DNA of 64,000 bases from contig JAIBAN010000025.1 of the NCBI GenBank assembly GCA_019695185.1, positions 1 through 64,000 of the forward strand. The letters run 5' to 3'. This stretch comes from Blastocatellia bacterium. GTDB taxonomy: Bacteria; Acidobacteriota; Blastocatellia; Chloracidobacteriales; Chloracidobacteriaceae. Positions 45,498-54,222 of this stretch are shown in pieces. Both the position numbers and the translations under genes were made by a program. Each line of letters starts with the position of its first letter. Within the stretch, counting starts at the first letter, position 1. The notes under the pieces were generated by a model. That model was not told where the DNA came from, did no database searches, and saw only the letters and a list, made by a program, of their open reading frames with translations.

Positions 45498-45527
45498 ACG
45501 GCGAACGGCTGGGACGCCATTCGCCGT
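45498..45527 (-). terminator. Hairpin after rplT (terminator or attenuator)
   Basis: The arms ACGGCGAACGGC (45498-45509) and GCCATTCGCCGT (45516-45527) pair over 12 bp with one mismatch around a 6-nt loop. Only a weak T-rich stretch follows on the minus strand, so partial termination between rplT and the GNAT gene is possible. Confidence 0.6.
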
Positions 45528-45557
45528 AATAAATGAATGCTGCTTGATAAAACTGTC

Positions 45558-45926
45558 TTAGGCTGCTGCGCCGGAAAGCGCTTTTTTCGCCTGGCTGGTC
45601 AATTCAGCAAAAGCTGCCGCATCATTGACCGCCAAATCGGCCAGCATTTTGCGGTCCAAATTGATTCCGGCCACTTTTAATCCATGCATGAACTGGCTGT
45701 AGCTGATTCCATGAGTGCGTGCCGCCGCACCAATGCGGACAATCCACAGGCTGCGGAAGTCACGCTTTTTGATTTTACGACCTTTATATGCAAATTTTAG
45801 AGCACGCTCGACCGACTCCTTCGCGGAACGGTACAATTTGCTCTTTGTCATTTTGTAGCCCTTCGCCAGGCTCAAAATCTTTTTCCGCCTTTGCAGGCGC
45901 TTATTCCCACGCTTCGCACGAGGCAT
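45558..45926 (-). CDS. rplT: 50S ribosomal protein L20
   Basis: 122 residues, basic, all-helical: [41 protein letters not shown], the [21 protein letters not shown] core and [19 protein letters not shown]. It binds 23S rRNA early in 50S assembly and in other bacteria represses its own operon. AAAGGAAG precedes the ATG by six bases. Follows rpmI as usual. Confidence 0.98.
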   Translation of the reverse strand: MPRAKRGNKRLQRRKKILSLAKGYKMTKSKLYRSAKESVERALKFAYKGRKIKKRDFRSLWIVRIGAAARTHGISYSQFMHGLKVAGINLDRKMLADLAVNDAAAFAELTSQAKKALSGAAA

Positions 45927-45950
45927 AACATTCTTCCTTTCAAACTAAAA

Positions 45951-46029
45951 TTTTAAGCTTTGAGTTTTAAGTTTTGAATTTTGATTCCACAGCAGGCATT
46001 CAAAACCCAAAATTCAAAATTCAAAATTG
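45951..46029. repeat. TTTTGAA/AAAATTC heptamer pair (rpmI-rplT gap)
   Basis: The left arm 45951-45984 has varied units (TTTTAAG, CTTTGAG, TTTTAAG, TTTTGAA, TTTTGA). The right arm 45998-46029 has TTCAAAA, CCCAAAA, TTCAAAA, TTCAAAA. Less regular than the other pairs. Confidence 0.75.
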
Positions 46030-46030
46030 A

Positions 46031-46234
46031 TTACTTGCGGCCATATGGCAGCATTCGGTTAATCCGCGCCTCGTCGGCAGTTGAAACCATAACATCCAAA
46101 TCCAACAGCCGTTTCCGTTTGGCTGTTTTTTTGGTCAGAATATGGCGGGCATGAGAATGACCGCGCTTGATCTTTCCGGTGGCAGTGGTACGAAACCGCT
46201 TCGCTGCACCTTTGTGGGTTTTGAGTTTCGGCAT
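46031..46234 (-). CDS. rpmI: 50S ribosomal protein L35
   Basis: 67 residues, strongly basic: [27 protein letters not shown] and the [17 protein letters not shown] segment, ending in [12 protein letters not shown] lies upstream of the ATG. Between infC and rplT, the standard order. Confidence 0.98.
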   Translation of the reverse strand: MPKLKTHKGAAKRFRTTATGKIKRGHSHARHILTKKTAKRKRLLDLDVMVSTADEARINRMLPYGRK

Positions 46235-46281
46235 ATTTGAACTCCAGCATACAAGGACCGCACGGCCCAGGGATTTTTTAA

Positions 46282-46372
46282 GATTCAGGATTCAGGGTTC
46301 AGGGTTCAGGGTTTTATCTTTTGGTAGATTTTGATGAAAACCCTGAACCCTGAACCTTGAACTCTGAACCCT
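46282..46372. repeat. TTCAGGG heptamer inverted pair (infC-rpmI gap)
   Basis: The left arm 46282-46316 (GATTCAGGATTCAGGG then two more units) and the right arm 46337-46372 (CCCTGAA, CCCTGAA, CCTTGAA, CTCTGAA, CCCT) flank only 20 bp. Confidence 0.87.
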
Positions 46373-46377
46373 CTGTT

Positions 46378-46941
46378 TTACTTTTTCGGAGAAAAAATCG
46401 TAAACATTGTCATTCCTTCCATTTTTGGCCTGACTTCGACAATGGCGACTCCGGATAAATCTTTTTCCAATCGAACGAGCAACTGTTCACCCAGTTCACG
46501 GTGCGTGATTTCGCGCCCGACGAAACGAACTGAAGCCTTGACTTTGTCGCCATCCTGCAAACTCCGGATGGCATTGTTTTTCTTGAACTCGTAGTCGTGT
46601 TCGCCAACGCTTGGTCGGAACTTGATTTCCTTGACGACGATGACCTGCTGCTTCTTTTTGGATTCGTGAGCTTTTTTCTTCTGTTCGTACTGCCATTTCC
46701 CGAAATTGATGATGCGACAGACAGGCGGATTCGCCTGGGCTGCCACTTCGACCAAATCGAGTCCTTTTTCCCGTGCAATGACCAGCGCCTGTTGGGGCGA
46801 CATGATGCCCAATTGGGCACCATCTTCGTCAATCACACGCACTTCACGCGCTCGGATACGTTCATTGATGGGGACTTGCGGGCCACGGTCGCGTCCACCG
46901 CGATCACCCGGTCTTCCTCCGCGATTGAATGGGCTACTGAT
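46378..46941 (-). CDS. infC: Translation initiation factor IF-3 (AUC start)
   Basis: 187 residues from the proposed start. After a Gly/Arg-rich N-terminus ([16 protein letters not shown]) the IF-3 N domain begins [19 protein letters not shown], with [21 protein letters not shown] and [14 protein letters not shown] as linker, then the C domain [18 protein letters not shown] and [21 protein letters not shown]-3 prevents subunit joining and proofreads the start codon. I place the start at ATC 46939-46941: AAAGGAGG lies seven bases upstream, and no ATG, GTG or TTG is properly spaced from it. Non-canonical starts on infC are known to allow IF-3 to repress its own synthesis. Confidence 0.95.
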   Translation of the reverse strand: MSSPFNRGGRPGDRGGRDRGPQVPINERIRAREVRVIDEDGAQLGIMSPQQALVIAREKGLDLVEVAAQANPPVCRIINFGKWQYEQKKKAHESKKKQQVIVVKEIKFRPSVGEHDYEFKKNNAIRSLQDGDKVKASVRFVGREITHRELGEQLLVRLEKDLSGVAIVEVRPKMEGMTMFTIFSPKK

Positions 46942-46956
46942 GTTCGTTCCTCCTTT
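46939..46956 (-). promoter_or_regulatory. infC ribosome-binding site with AUC start
   Basis: On the minus strand AAAGGAGGA (46948-46956) is followed by ACGAAC and then ATC. The Shine-Dalgarno is among the strongest in the window, which fits a rare start codon under autoregulation. The alternative TTG start at 46989 has no ribosome-binding site and lies next to the repeat array. Confidence 0.75.
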
Positions 46957-46989
46957 GTTGTGGCGCGTGTCCGCCAGGCCCACGGCCAA

Positions 46990-47084
46990 GGGTTCAGGGT
47001 TCAGAGTTCAGGGTTCAGGGTTTTCTGTCAGGAGTGGAGGATTTCTTCAAACCCTGAACCCTGAACCCCGAACCCTGAACCCTG
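46990..47084. repeat. TTCAGGG heptamer inverted pair (thrS-infC gap)
   Basis: The left arm 46990-47023 (four TTCAGGG-type units) and right arm 47049-47084 (CCCTGAA units, one CCCCGAA variant) flank 25 bp and end two bases from the thrS stop. Confidence 0.88.
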
Positions 47085-47085
47085 T

Positions 47086-49038
47086 TTATGGGGTAATCGC
47101 TCGATTACGCACTTCCTCCAGTGCTTTGGCGGTAAATTCCTCGACCGTCATGGTGCCGATGTCGCCTTGAGCGCGGGTCCGCACGGCAACTTTGCCTTCC
47201 TCGGCTTCCCGGTCACCCACCACCAGCATGTAGGGAATTTTTTGCAACTGCGCATTGCGAATCTTGGCTCCGATTTTATCGCCATGCAGGTCGGTCTCGA
47301 CCCGCAAGCCGGCTTTCTGCAGCGCGATTGCCGTTGCTTTGGCAAAAGCGTTGACCCGGTCGGTAATCGGCAACACGATGGCCTGGACTGGAGAGAGCCA
47401 GAGCGGAAACCGTCCGCCAAAATGCTCCACCAGCACACCAAAGAAACGGTCCAGCGAACCCAAAATTGCCCGGTGGACCATAATCGGCGTATGGGGCTGG
47501 TTGTCGGACCCGACATATTCGAGTTTGAAGCGACGGGGCAGATTGAAATCCACTTGAATGGTTGCCAGTTGCCACGTCCGTTTGATGGCATCCACCACTT
47601 TTACGTCAATTTTCGGCCCGTAGAAAGCGGCTTCCCCTTCGACCCGGACATAAGGCAGACCAACCTGATTGAGTGCATCGGTCAAGGCTTTTTCAGCCAC
47701 TTCCCAGACTTCGTCCTCGCCCAGGTACTTTTTGGCGCTTTTTTCCGCATCCCGCACCGAGAGTTCGACTTTGAAATCAAAACCGAAAACCGTATAGATG
47801 TTCTGGGCAAACTCGACGCATTTTACAATTTCCGGCAGCAGCGTTTCCGGGGTGCAAAACAGGTGGGCGTCATCCTGCGTGAAACCCCGGACCCGTAACA
47901 GACCATGCTGTACGCCGGAACGTTCGTAACGATAGACCGTTCCCATTTCGGCATAGCGTTGCGGCAGGTCGCGGTAACTGCGCGGTTGTGACTTGTAAAT
48001 CTGGATGTGCATCGGACAGTTCATCGGTTTCAGCCGATATTCGTCCGAGCCTGCCGGTCCTTTGGTTTCCTCTTCCGCCTCAAACTGCATGACGGGGAAC
48101 ATGCTTTCAGCGTAATTTTCCTCATGCCCCGAAATCCGCCAGAGCGCCCGCGAAGCCACATGGGGGGTTTTGACCAGACTGTACTCTTGGGCGAGCAACT
48201 CATTGAAGACATATTCCTGCAACAGGTGCAGAATCAGCCCGCCTTTGGGATGGTAGAGCGGCAGCCCCGAACCGACGACTTCGCTAAAACTGAACAGGTC
48301 CAGTTCTTTCCCAACCCGGCGGTGGTCGCGTTTGGCTGCTTCTTCGCGCTGCTTCAACCATTCGTCCAGTTCTTCCTGGGAGAAAAACGACGTGCCGTAA
48401 ATGCGCTGCATCTGCGGGCCTTTTTCATCACCCAGCCAATAGGCACCAGCGACTGAAAGCAGTTTGACGGCTTTGATTTTTGAGGTGTTGGGCAAGTGTG
48501 GACCCCGGCAGAAATCAATAAACTGGTCGCCCAACGTGTAGAAACTCGGATTTTCGCCCCCTTTTTCGCTGATGAAATAACATTTCAGTTCATCGGCGCT
48601 AAACCGCTGCAAGGCTTCCTCGCGGGTAATTTCAACCCGTTCATACTTGAGGTTGCGCTTGATAAGCTCGCGCATCTTTTTCTCAATGCGGGTCAAATCA
48701 TCAGGGGTAAAGTTTTGGGCTTGCAGAAAATCGTAATAAAATCCGCCTTTCGGGTCGTCATGGAGGGCCGGGCCGGCTCCCAGTTTGGTGCCGGGAAAGA
48801 GTTCCAGAACAGCCGCTGCCAGCAGGTGAGCCGTCGAATGGTGATAGATTTCAAGGGCTTCAGGGGATGTGGTGGTGATGGGTTCAACCGTGTCGGTTTC
48901 TGTCACCGGGCGTGACAAATCAGCTACTTCGCCGTTGATACGGGCGGCCAAGGCACGCTTGGCCACCTCCCGGTCACGTTCGTTGAGCACATGAAAAGCA
49001 GTGCGAACGCTCGGAGACACGTTGCTTGCGGAATCCAT
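47086..49038 (-). CDS. thrS: Threonyl-tRNA synthetase
   Basis: 650 residues, close to the 642 of E. coli. A TGS domain (1-70), the editing domain with [20 protein letters not shown] and [19 protein letters not shown], and the class II core: [14 protein letters not shown], the zinc Cys in [35 protein letters not shown] as motif 2, [21 protein letters not shown] as motif 3, then the anticodon domain beginning [14 protein letters not shown]. The start MDSASN at 49038 has GGGAAGG just before; the longer frame upstream is poor. First protein gene of the cluster, after tRNA-Val. Confidence 0.97.
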   Translation of the reverse strand: MDSASNVSPSVRTAFHVLNERDREVAKRALAARINGEVADLSRPVTETDTVEPITTTSPEALEIYHHSTAHLLAAAVLELFPGTKLGAGPALHDDPKGGFYYDFLQAQNFTPDDLTRIEKKMRELIKRNLKYERVEITREEALQRFSADELKCYFISEKGGENPSFYTLGDQFIDFCRGPHLPNTSKIKAVKLLSVAGAYWLGDEKGPQMQRIYGTSFFSQEELDEWLKQREEAAKRDHRRVGKELDLFSFSEVVGSGLPLYHPKGGLILHLLQEYVFNELLAQEYSLVKTPHVASRALWRISGHEENYAESMFPVMQFEAEEETKGPAGSDEYRLKPMNCPMHIQIYKSQPRSYRDLPQRYAEMGTVYRYERSGVQHGLLRVRGFTQDDAHLFCTPETLLPEIVKCVEFAQNIYTVFGFDFKVELSVRDAEKSAKKYLGEDEVWEVAEKALTDALNQVGLPYVRVEGEAAFYGPKIDVKVVDAIKRTWQLATIQVDFNLPRRFKLEYVGSDNQPHTPIMVHRAILGSLDRFFGVLVEHFGGRFPLWLSPVQAIVLPITDRVNAFAKATAIALQKAGLRVETDLHGDKIGAKIRNAQLQKIPYMLVVGDREAEEGKVAVRTRAQGDIGTMTVEEFTAKALEEVRNRAITP

Positions 49039-49381
49039 AAACCTTCCCTCAGTAACCCGAAACACAAACCGCCAAAGCGAAAACACAGCTTTGGCCCAAG
49101 TGCCTCAAGGCGGAAAAATTCCCGATCAAAACTCTCGAAAGAAAGAATCCAGCTTTACGGTAAGATTCCCAATCAGCGTCTCAAGGGCTGACTAACGCGC
49201 ACATGCTGCCCGGCTAGGGGATTGGCATCTGACTTGAAGCGTCGGTCAAGGGGGTCCGCAAAGTGAAACCGTCAGGCGGTTGTGTGAGGTGCGGAGCGGT
49301 GCGCGCGAAACCCGGTTTTCGGAAATCAAACGCAAACCTTGAGAACTTCCGGAGCTGACCTGAGAATGAACAAAAACTAAA
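49039..49381. other. 343-bp spacer between tRNA-Val and thrS
   Basis: On the minus strand this would be the leader of thrS. It is GC-rich around 49200-49320, with short self-complementary pieces such as CGAAA..TTTCG near 49306-49321. I looked for T-box landmarks and a second tRNA and found neither. No gene is evident. Confidence 0.5.
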
Positions 49382-49456
<75 letters not shown>

Positions 49457-49832
49457 ACAATGGGTTGTTCAATTGTTTTCCTTCCAAAAAAAGACCTTCT
49501 TAAAAGGAACGCGCAGGGTAGCAAAGACATGTCGGAACTGTCAAGCCTCAGTTTTTAGAGGCTGACGGGTGATTTGGTCCGTTACTGCTGCCAAAATCCA
49601 GGAGCGCGCGGCAATTTCCCGATCCGTTTGACCCCAAAGTAAATGAGATGTAAACTGCCGACTGGCTACTTTGCATTTTCTTTGAGGGAAAACCGCCTGA
49701 TCCGCGCAATTGCCTCCGAAGAGTTTTGTGCAAGCCAGCCAGTTTCACTTCTTATGTACCAAGCCAAGCACAAGTTATCTGGCATTTTCTGCATAGGCCG
49801 ACGTGTCTGTGCGATACCCCAAGGAGGTTCGT
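49457..49832. other. 376-bp divergent spacer between tRNA-Val and carD
   Basis: It should contain the promoters of the tRNA (minus) and of carD (plus). A small hairpin AGCCTC...GAGGCT lies near 49546-49564. No gene or clear promoter pair is seen. Confidence 0.5.
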
Positions 49833-50372
49833 GTGGGATTTCAAGTTGGTGACAAAGTCATTTACCCCAACCACGGCATTGGCGTAGTCGAAGCCATCAA
49901 TCATAGAGTCTTCGAAGGCACTTCTATCGAGTTTTATCAACTGCGGTTACATGAAAACAACACAACCGTGAACGTTCCGGTGGCAAAAGTTGATGAGATT
50001 GGGATTCGCCCGCTCATTCAGGGACTGGAATGCGAACGGCTCATGAAATTACTGGCGTCCAATTTTTCAACGCCCCCGTCAGACTGGAAAGACCGGTTTA
50101 AGGAATTTTCCGACAAGATGCGCACCGGCGATATTTTTAGCGTGGCTGAAATTTTGAAGCATCTGACCTATCTCAGTCAGTTCAAGCCGCTTTCCTTCCG
50201 TGAAAAGCGGATGCTTGAACGGGCCCGCTTCCTGGTGGTAAGCGAACTGGCCATGGTTTCCAACAAAACCGAGGAAAAAGTCACGGAAATTGTTGAATCG
50301 GCGCTCAAGAAAGCCTGTGTCAAACATGAAAAGGCGGCCACGACGGGACGTGCCGCGGTGGCCGCGGTCTAA
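49833..50372 (+). CDS. carD: CarD-family RNA-polymerase-binding regulator
   Basis: 179 residues. The N-terminal Tudor-like RID domain (FQVGDKVIYPNHGIGVVEAIN, then LRLHENNTTVNVPVAKVDEIGIRPL) binds the RNA polymerase beta subunit. The C-terminal helical domain (KDRFKEFSDKMRTGDIFSVAEILKHL, FREKRMLERARFLVVSELA) contacts promoter DNA and stabilises open complexes. The start GTG at 49833 is chosen over the GTG at 49803 because AAGGAGG (49821-49827) is five bases upstream and it leaves the domain intact. Monocistronic or followed by the CNNM gene 45 bp away. Confidence 0.93.
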   Translation: MGFQVGDKVIYPNHGIGVVEAINHRVFEGTSIEFYQLRLHENNTTVNVPVAKVDEIGIRPLIQGLECERLMKLLASNFSTPPSDWKDRFKEFSDKMRTGDIFSVAEILKHLTYLSQFKPLSFREKRMLERARFLVVSELAMVSNKTEEKVTEIVESALKKACVKHEKAATTGRAAVAAV

Positions 50373-50417
50373 CCCGGTTTCCGCAGCTTTTGGGTAAGCT
50401 GCGCCTACCAACGCGCG

Positions 50418-51779
50418 ATGAGCGATTCCTTTATAATTGGTATAAAGCTTGTGAGCGTTGGCGGACTCGTGTTCGCCAACGCTTTCTTTGTGGCGGCTGA
50501 ATTTGCTTTGGTGGCAGTCCGCCGGTCACGTATTTCCACCCTGGCTGAAAGCGGGAACCCACGGGCCGTAGTGGCATTGCGGGTGCTTGACAATCTGGAT
50601 GCGGTTATTTCAGCCACCCAGTTTGGCATCACTCTGGCCAGTCTGGCGTTGGGCTGGATTGGCGAAGAAACCATGTCGCACCTCTTTGAGCCGGTCTTTC
50701 ACGCCATTATTCCGGCTTCCTTTCCGGCCACACTTTCGGCCCATGCCTTTTCGGTGGCGATTGCCTTTGCGCTCATCACCTTTTTACATATTGTGCTGGG
50801 GGAGTTGGCCCCCAAGTCGATTGCCCTTGAACGAGCCGAAAACGTGGCTTTGTTTGTGGCCCGCCCGTTGGAGCTTTTCTATCACGCCTTCAAGCCGTTT
50901 ATCTGGCTGCTCAATAAATCAGGCAATGCAGTGTTGCGACTGATTGGGTTTCATGGAGCTGCCGGGGAGCACCAGCAAGCCTATACGGAAGAAGAAATCC
51001 GCCAACTGGTTTCCCTCAGCCATCTCAGCGGCCACCTCAATGCCGACGAGCGGGAACTGATTCATAATGTTTTTAACTTCACCAGCCTCAGTGTGCGGGA
51101 AGTCATGTCCCCGCGTCCCACCATCATGTCGGTTGAGTTAGGGGCATCGTTTGACCAACTGGTGCAGGCGTTTCGGGAGTCCGGCTATTCGCGGCTGCCG
51201 GTTTATGAAAAAAATCCCGATAACATTATTGGTGTGGTCCATAGCAAAGACCTGTTTAAGCATATTGCCCGGTCTAAAAACTTCACCCTGAAATCCATTT
51301 TGCGCAAACCGGTTTTCATACCGGATACGGCTTCGCTGGATGCCGCCCTGCGCCAGTTGCGGACTGCCAAATCCCCCTTGGCCTTTGTGGTGGATGAGCA
51401 TGGCAGCGTCGAAGGCATCGTCACCATTGAGGACCTGTTGGAGGAAATCGTTGGGGAAATCCATGATGAACACGACGTGGAAAGCGAAGAAGCCGTCTAT
51501 TGGCCACAGGAAGACGGGTCCGTGCTCTTCGATGGCCGGATTTCCATCCGCGAAGCCAATCGGAAACTCGAATTAAACCTGCCGGAATCGGACGATTACG
51601 CCACTCTTGCCGGTTTTCTCATGACCCAGGCCGGAAAACTGCTCACCCAAAACGAAACCATTGCCTATCAGGAAATTGTCTTTACCGTCGAAGGTGTCGA
51701 GGGCCGTCGGATTACCCGCGTCCGCATGCGCCGGGCTGAAACAGCGGAGAATTCGCTGGCCCAGGCAGAAACCCCCTAG
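50418..51779 (+). CDS. CNNM/CorC-family transporter (DUF21-CBS-CorC_HlyC)
   Basis: 453 residues, an annotated 'hemolysin family' layout. The DUF21 membrane domain (about 1-190) has segments LVSVGGLVFANAFFVAAEFALVAV, ISATQFGITLASLALGWIG and AFALITFLHIVLGELAP, the last containing the family GELAPK motif. Two CBS domains follow (SVREVMSPRP, then SILRKPVFIPDTASLDAALRQL) and a C-terminal CorC_HlyC domain (LFDGRISIREANRKLELNLPE). Such proteins are linked to magnesium or cobalt efflux and membrane homeostasis. Ends near a pair of GC palindromes. Confidence 0.94.
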   Translation: MSDSFIIGIKLVSVGGLVFANAFFVAAEFALVAVRRSRISTLAESGNPRAVVALRVLDNLDAVISATQFGITLASLALGWIGEETMSHLFEPVFHAIIPASFPATLSAHAFSVAIAFALITFLHIVLGELAPKSIALERAENVALFVARPLELFYHAFKPFIWLLNKSGNAVLRLIGFHGAAGEHQQAYTEEEIRQLVSLSHLSGHLNADERELIHNVFNFTSLSVREVMSPRPTIMSVELGASFDQLVQAFRESGYSRLPVYEKNPDNIIGVVHSKDLFKHIARSKNFTLKSILRKPVFIPDTASLDAALRQLRTAKSPLAFVVDEHGSVEGIVTIEDLLEEIVGEIHDEHDVESEEAVYWPQEDGSVLFDGRISIREANRKLELNLPESDDYATLAGFLMTQAGKLLTQNETIAYQEIVFTVEGVEGRRITRVRMRRAETAENSLAQAETP

Positions 51780-51782
51780 TTT

Positions 51783-51831
51783 TGAGTTCCGCCTTCAGGT
51801 GGCTGTTTTGAGTTCCGCCTTCAGGCGGCTG
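51783..51831. repeat. Two GC-rich palindromes
   Basis: GAGTTCCGCCTTCAGGTGG and GAGTTCCGCCTTCAGGCGG in tandem, 28 bp apart, just past the CNNM stop. The first unit has one G-T wobble in the stem; the second is fully paired. Confidence 0.8.
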
Positions 51832-51838
51832 GTTTCCT

Positions 51839-52186
51839 TCAACTGGCTTTGTATTTCCCCGCTGAAAGGGAGTTTTCAGGACCGGTTTGGAACATGGCTG
51901 GCAAATTTCCTCCCAGCCAGCCACCAGCCACCAGCCCCATGACAGCCCCGCCATAGACCCCCATCATGTCAGCCACGTCACGAGGATTCATCTGTCGTGG
52001 GCAACACATTTCCAGCAATGAAAAATCACCGTCTGTCAGAACCGGGCGTGGCTCCAAAAATTCCATCAAGGTCAAGCCAAAAACGGCTCCCAATCCCAAA
52101 CCGGTCAGTATGCAGAAGGCACTCCAGTTCATTGGAAGGAATTGAAGCAAGTGCGACAGGGTGTTGCCAAAAAGCTTGGAATTCAT
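51839..52186 (-). CDS. Small glycine-zipper-type membrane protein
   Basis: 115 residues with two membrane segments rich in Gly (WSAFCILTGLGLGAVFGLTLM and MMGVYGGAVMGLVAGGWLGG). The loop between them has CCPRQMNPRDVADMMG. No family recognised. Its ATG overlaps the stop of the DUF4388 gene by four bases (ATGA), so it is translationally coupled as the last gene of the pnuC-nadR operon. Confidence 0.7.
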   Translation of the reverse strand: MNSKLFGNTLSHLLQFLPMNWSAFCILTGLGLGAVFGLTLMEFLEPRPVLTDGDFSLLEMCCPRQMNPRDVADMMGVYGGAVMGLVAGGWLGGNLPAMFQTGPENSLSAGKYKAS

Positions 52187-52539
52187 GGGGAAACCTCATT
52201 TGGATAATTCGGAAAGAAGTCTTCCCATAAGACACCGAAACCCTGTTTTTTGAGCCCGTGAAAAATCAGTTTTTTCCAGGGTTCGAAAATCGTGCGGACA
52301 GGAATCTTTTTTAAATCAGTAACTTGCAACCTTTTTGGATGTGCTTGGTCAATCGCTATGGCTCGAAAAAAGGCCTGTTTTCCACGCAGATTTTTATAGT
52401 GGGCATCAATCACATTTCCGTCAGCTACAACCAAAATGACTTCACCACAGGAATACCGCAATGAAACAGTAACGTTCTTTCTCCCGATACAGAAAATCTG
52501 AACCACATCTACCAGTGCAAGTTCATTCACATCTACCAT
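52183..52539 (-). CDS. DUF4388 (PATAN-like) domain protein
   Basis: 118 residues. NELALVDVVQIFCIGRKNVTVSL, then YSCGEVILVVADGNVIDAHYKNLRGKQAFFRAI has the DUF4388 pattern: a helix predicted to read 'L.DV.Q....GRK', then strands with 'G.I...DG.I..A..G..G..AF'. In other bacteria this domain occurs in signalling and motility proteins. The ATG overlaps the nadR stop (TAATG). Its presence in an NMN-salvage operon is unexpected. Confidence 0.8.
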   Translation of the reverse strand: MVDVNELALVDVVQIFCIGRKNVTVSLRYSCGEVILVVADGNVIDAHYKNLRGKQAFFRAIAIDQAHPKRLQVTDLKKIPVRTIFEPWKKLIFHGLKKQGFGVLWEDFFPNYPNEVSP

Positions 52540-53567
52540 TAGACTCCATCCTTTCCAATTCGCAAGAGATGGGAAGCCAGCGAATCAAACCTGTCAAAAC
52601 CGCTCAAAAAGGAACTGACGAAGCGGACCCGCTCGGCCAGCGTGCCGCGCACGCTCACAAACGGGATTTTCCGTTGAATCAAATCGGCGCGAATCTGTTT
52701 TTGAAAGAGGGTCCGGTTGGCTGCGCCGGAGCGGTCCCAGGTGTCGTCATAAGGAATATCGTCTTCACAAAGGAAAAACACATCGTAGCGCCGCAGGGTT
52801 TCGTCAGCCAGTGCCGCCAGGCGTGGATGTGTGGCTCCGTGGTAATAGAGCGCAAACTGATAGGTTGTGGTGGCGTCCGTATCCACCAACAGAAAGCGAT
52901 TGGCTTCCAGCACAAGTTTGTCTTCGCGGACGCGGTGGCCTTCGGCGATTTCAACCAGTTGTTCCGGCGTCAGGCGGCGGTCGGATTGATGCTGGTCCCA
53001 ATATTCGCGGCCATATTCGGGCATCCAGACCGTCTGAAGCTCCGCTGCCAGTTGGGCGGCCAGCGTTGTTTTCCCGGTTGAAGGAGCCCCCAGAAAGACG
53101 ACCTTGGCAACCAAATCCCGATACACGACCGGGGCAAGGAATTCACGGCAGGCATAAGGATTCTGACGAATCATGGTTCCCGAAACGGGAATCCGGCTGC
53201 GGTCGGGGTCCACCCGGCAATCCAACGCTCCCAAAGCCCGGCTCACATGGTCGCCGTAAAATTCGCTCGAATAAAAATGGGTGACCTGTCTTCCGGCCAG
53301 TTTCTGCAAAATGTAGGCGTCGTGCTGGCGGGTGATTTCCGGAGCCGAGCCGGTTTCAGTCGGTCCGTCCCAGGCTGCGATGATTTCCACTGCCGGATAA
53401 AGTTGGCGAATCCAGTTGGCCCGCACCGGCAGCGGGCAGGAGGTGACTTCCGGCGCATCATAAAGGAGCACCAGCACATGGTCGGTTTCAGCCAAGGCCC
53501 GTTCAATCACGGACTGATGTCCCCGATGAAGCGGCGCAAATTTGCCAAGCGTCATGCCGATGTTCAT
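52539..53567 (-). CDS. nadR: NadR-type NMN adenylyltransferase / ribosylnicotinamide kinase
   Basis: 342 residues. The N-terminal nucleotidyltransferase ([21 protein letters not shown]) has the H-x-G-H-like H14-R-G-H17 motif and [10 protein letters not shown] as VSGTMIR. The C-terminal P-loop kinase ([10 protein letters not shown] near 160, then [12 protein letters not shown] and [19 protein letters not shown]) matches the ribosylnicotinamide kinase of NadR. Together they make NAD from nicotinamide riboside. The N-terminal HTH of enteric NadR is absent, so it is not a repressor. Start at 53567 overlaps the pnuC stop by four bases. Confidence 0.93.
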   Translation of the reverse strand: MNIGMTLGKFAPLHRGHQSVIERALAETDHVLVLLYDAPEVTSCPLPVRANWIRQLYPAVEIIAAWDGPTETGSAPEITRQHDAYILQKLAGRQVTHFYSSEFYGDHVSRALGALDCRVDPDRSRIPVSGTMIRQNPYACREFLAPVVYRDLVAKVVFLGAPSTGKTTLAAQLAAELQTVWMPEYGREYWDQHQSDRRLTPEQLVEIAEGHRVREDKLVLEANRFLLVDTDATTTYQFALYYHGATHPRLAALADETLRRYDVFFLCEDDIPYDDTWDRSGAANRTLFQKQIRADLIQRKIPFVSVRGTLAERVRFVSSFLSGFDRFDSLASHLLRIGKDGV

Positions 53568-54163
53568 ACAACCACGGGTTCGTCGGCTGCGGCCAGCCAT
53601 GATTTTCGCCACGCCAGCCACCCGGAAATAGCCAAAACCAAAAAAACAGCATAAAGCCCGGTCGTCACATAGAGTTTTTTGGAGGCGTAAACACCGACCG
53701 CCACACAGTCAACTGCAATCCAAAACCACCAGGATTCGAGTTTTTTGTGAGCCATCAGCCACTGTGCCACCAGGCTGGCCACGGCAATAAAGGCATCCCA
53801 GTACGGGGCGGCGGCGTCCGTGTAGGTCGCCATGCCATATCCCCACAGTGCCGACCCAGTCAGGGCAAATATCCACCAGCCCAAGGTCTGGACAGCAGGC
53901 TGAGTGGTCATCGGCAGTTCCGTCCGTTCGGCTCCGCCGTACAGCCAGTGATACCAGCCATAAAGCTGCATAAAAATGTAGACCACCTGCAAGACAAGGT
54001 CCGAATAGAGTTTGGCTTCATAAAACACAACCACATAGAGCACGACTGAAACCAGCCCCGTCGGCCAGCACCAAATATGTTGACGGACTGTCAGCCACAC
54101 ACAGATTAAACCAAAAATCGTGCCTGGAATTTCAAACCAAAGGGAATTCATCGGCTGTTCCAA
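53564..54163 (-). CDS. pnuC: Nicotinamide riboside/NMN transporter PnuC
   Basis: 199 residues, about seven membrane helices. The PnuC signature is clear: [30 protein letters not shown] and [14 protein letters not shown], with the later [27 protein letters not shown] and a C-terminal basic tail. It imports nicotinamide riboside, which the downstream NadR traps by phosphorylation and adenylylation. The ATGA overlap couples it to nadR. Upstream is the BNR protein gene, 59 bp away. Confidence 0.95.
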   Translation of the reverse strand: MEQPMNSLWFEIPGTIFGLICVWLTVRQHIWCWPTGLVSVVLYVVVFYEAKLYSDLVLQVVYIFMQLYGWYHWLYGGAERTELPMTTQPAVQTLGWWIFALTGSALWGYGMATYTDAAAPYWDAFIAVASLVAQWLMAHKKLESWWFWIAVDCVAVGVYASKKLYVTTGLYAVFLVLAISGWLAWRKSWLAAADEPVVV

Positions 54164-54222
54164 TTCATTGCACTGAAGGAATGAGCCACAGCATACACAA
54201 ATTGAAGGGTTTCACGAATGGG

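Noticed and set aside
1922-47084. Heptamer arrays as possible CRISPR arrays
   Set aside because: The units are 7 bp, directly tandem and without spacers; no cas genes are in the window.
49039-49381. T-box riboswitch upstream of thrS
   Set aside because: I could not find the T-box core or a terminator/antiterminator pair; only GC-rich sequence is seen.
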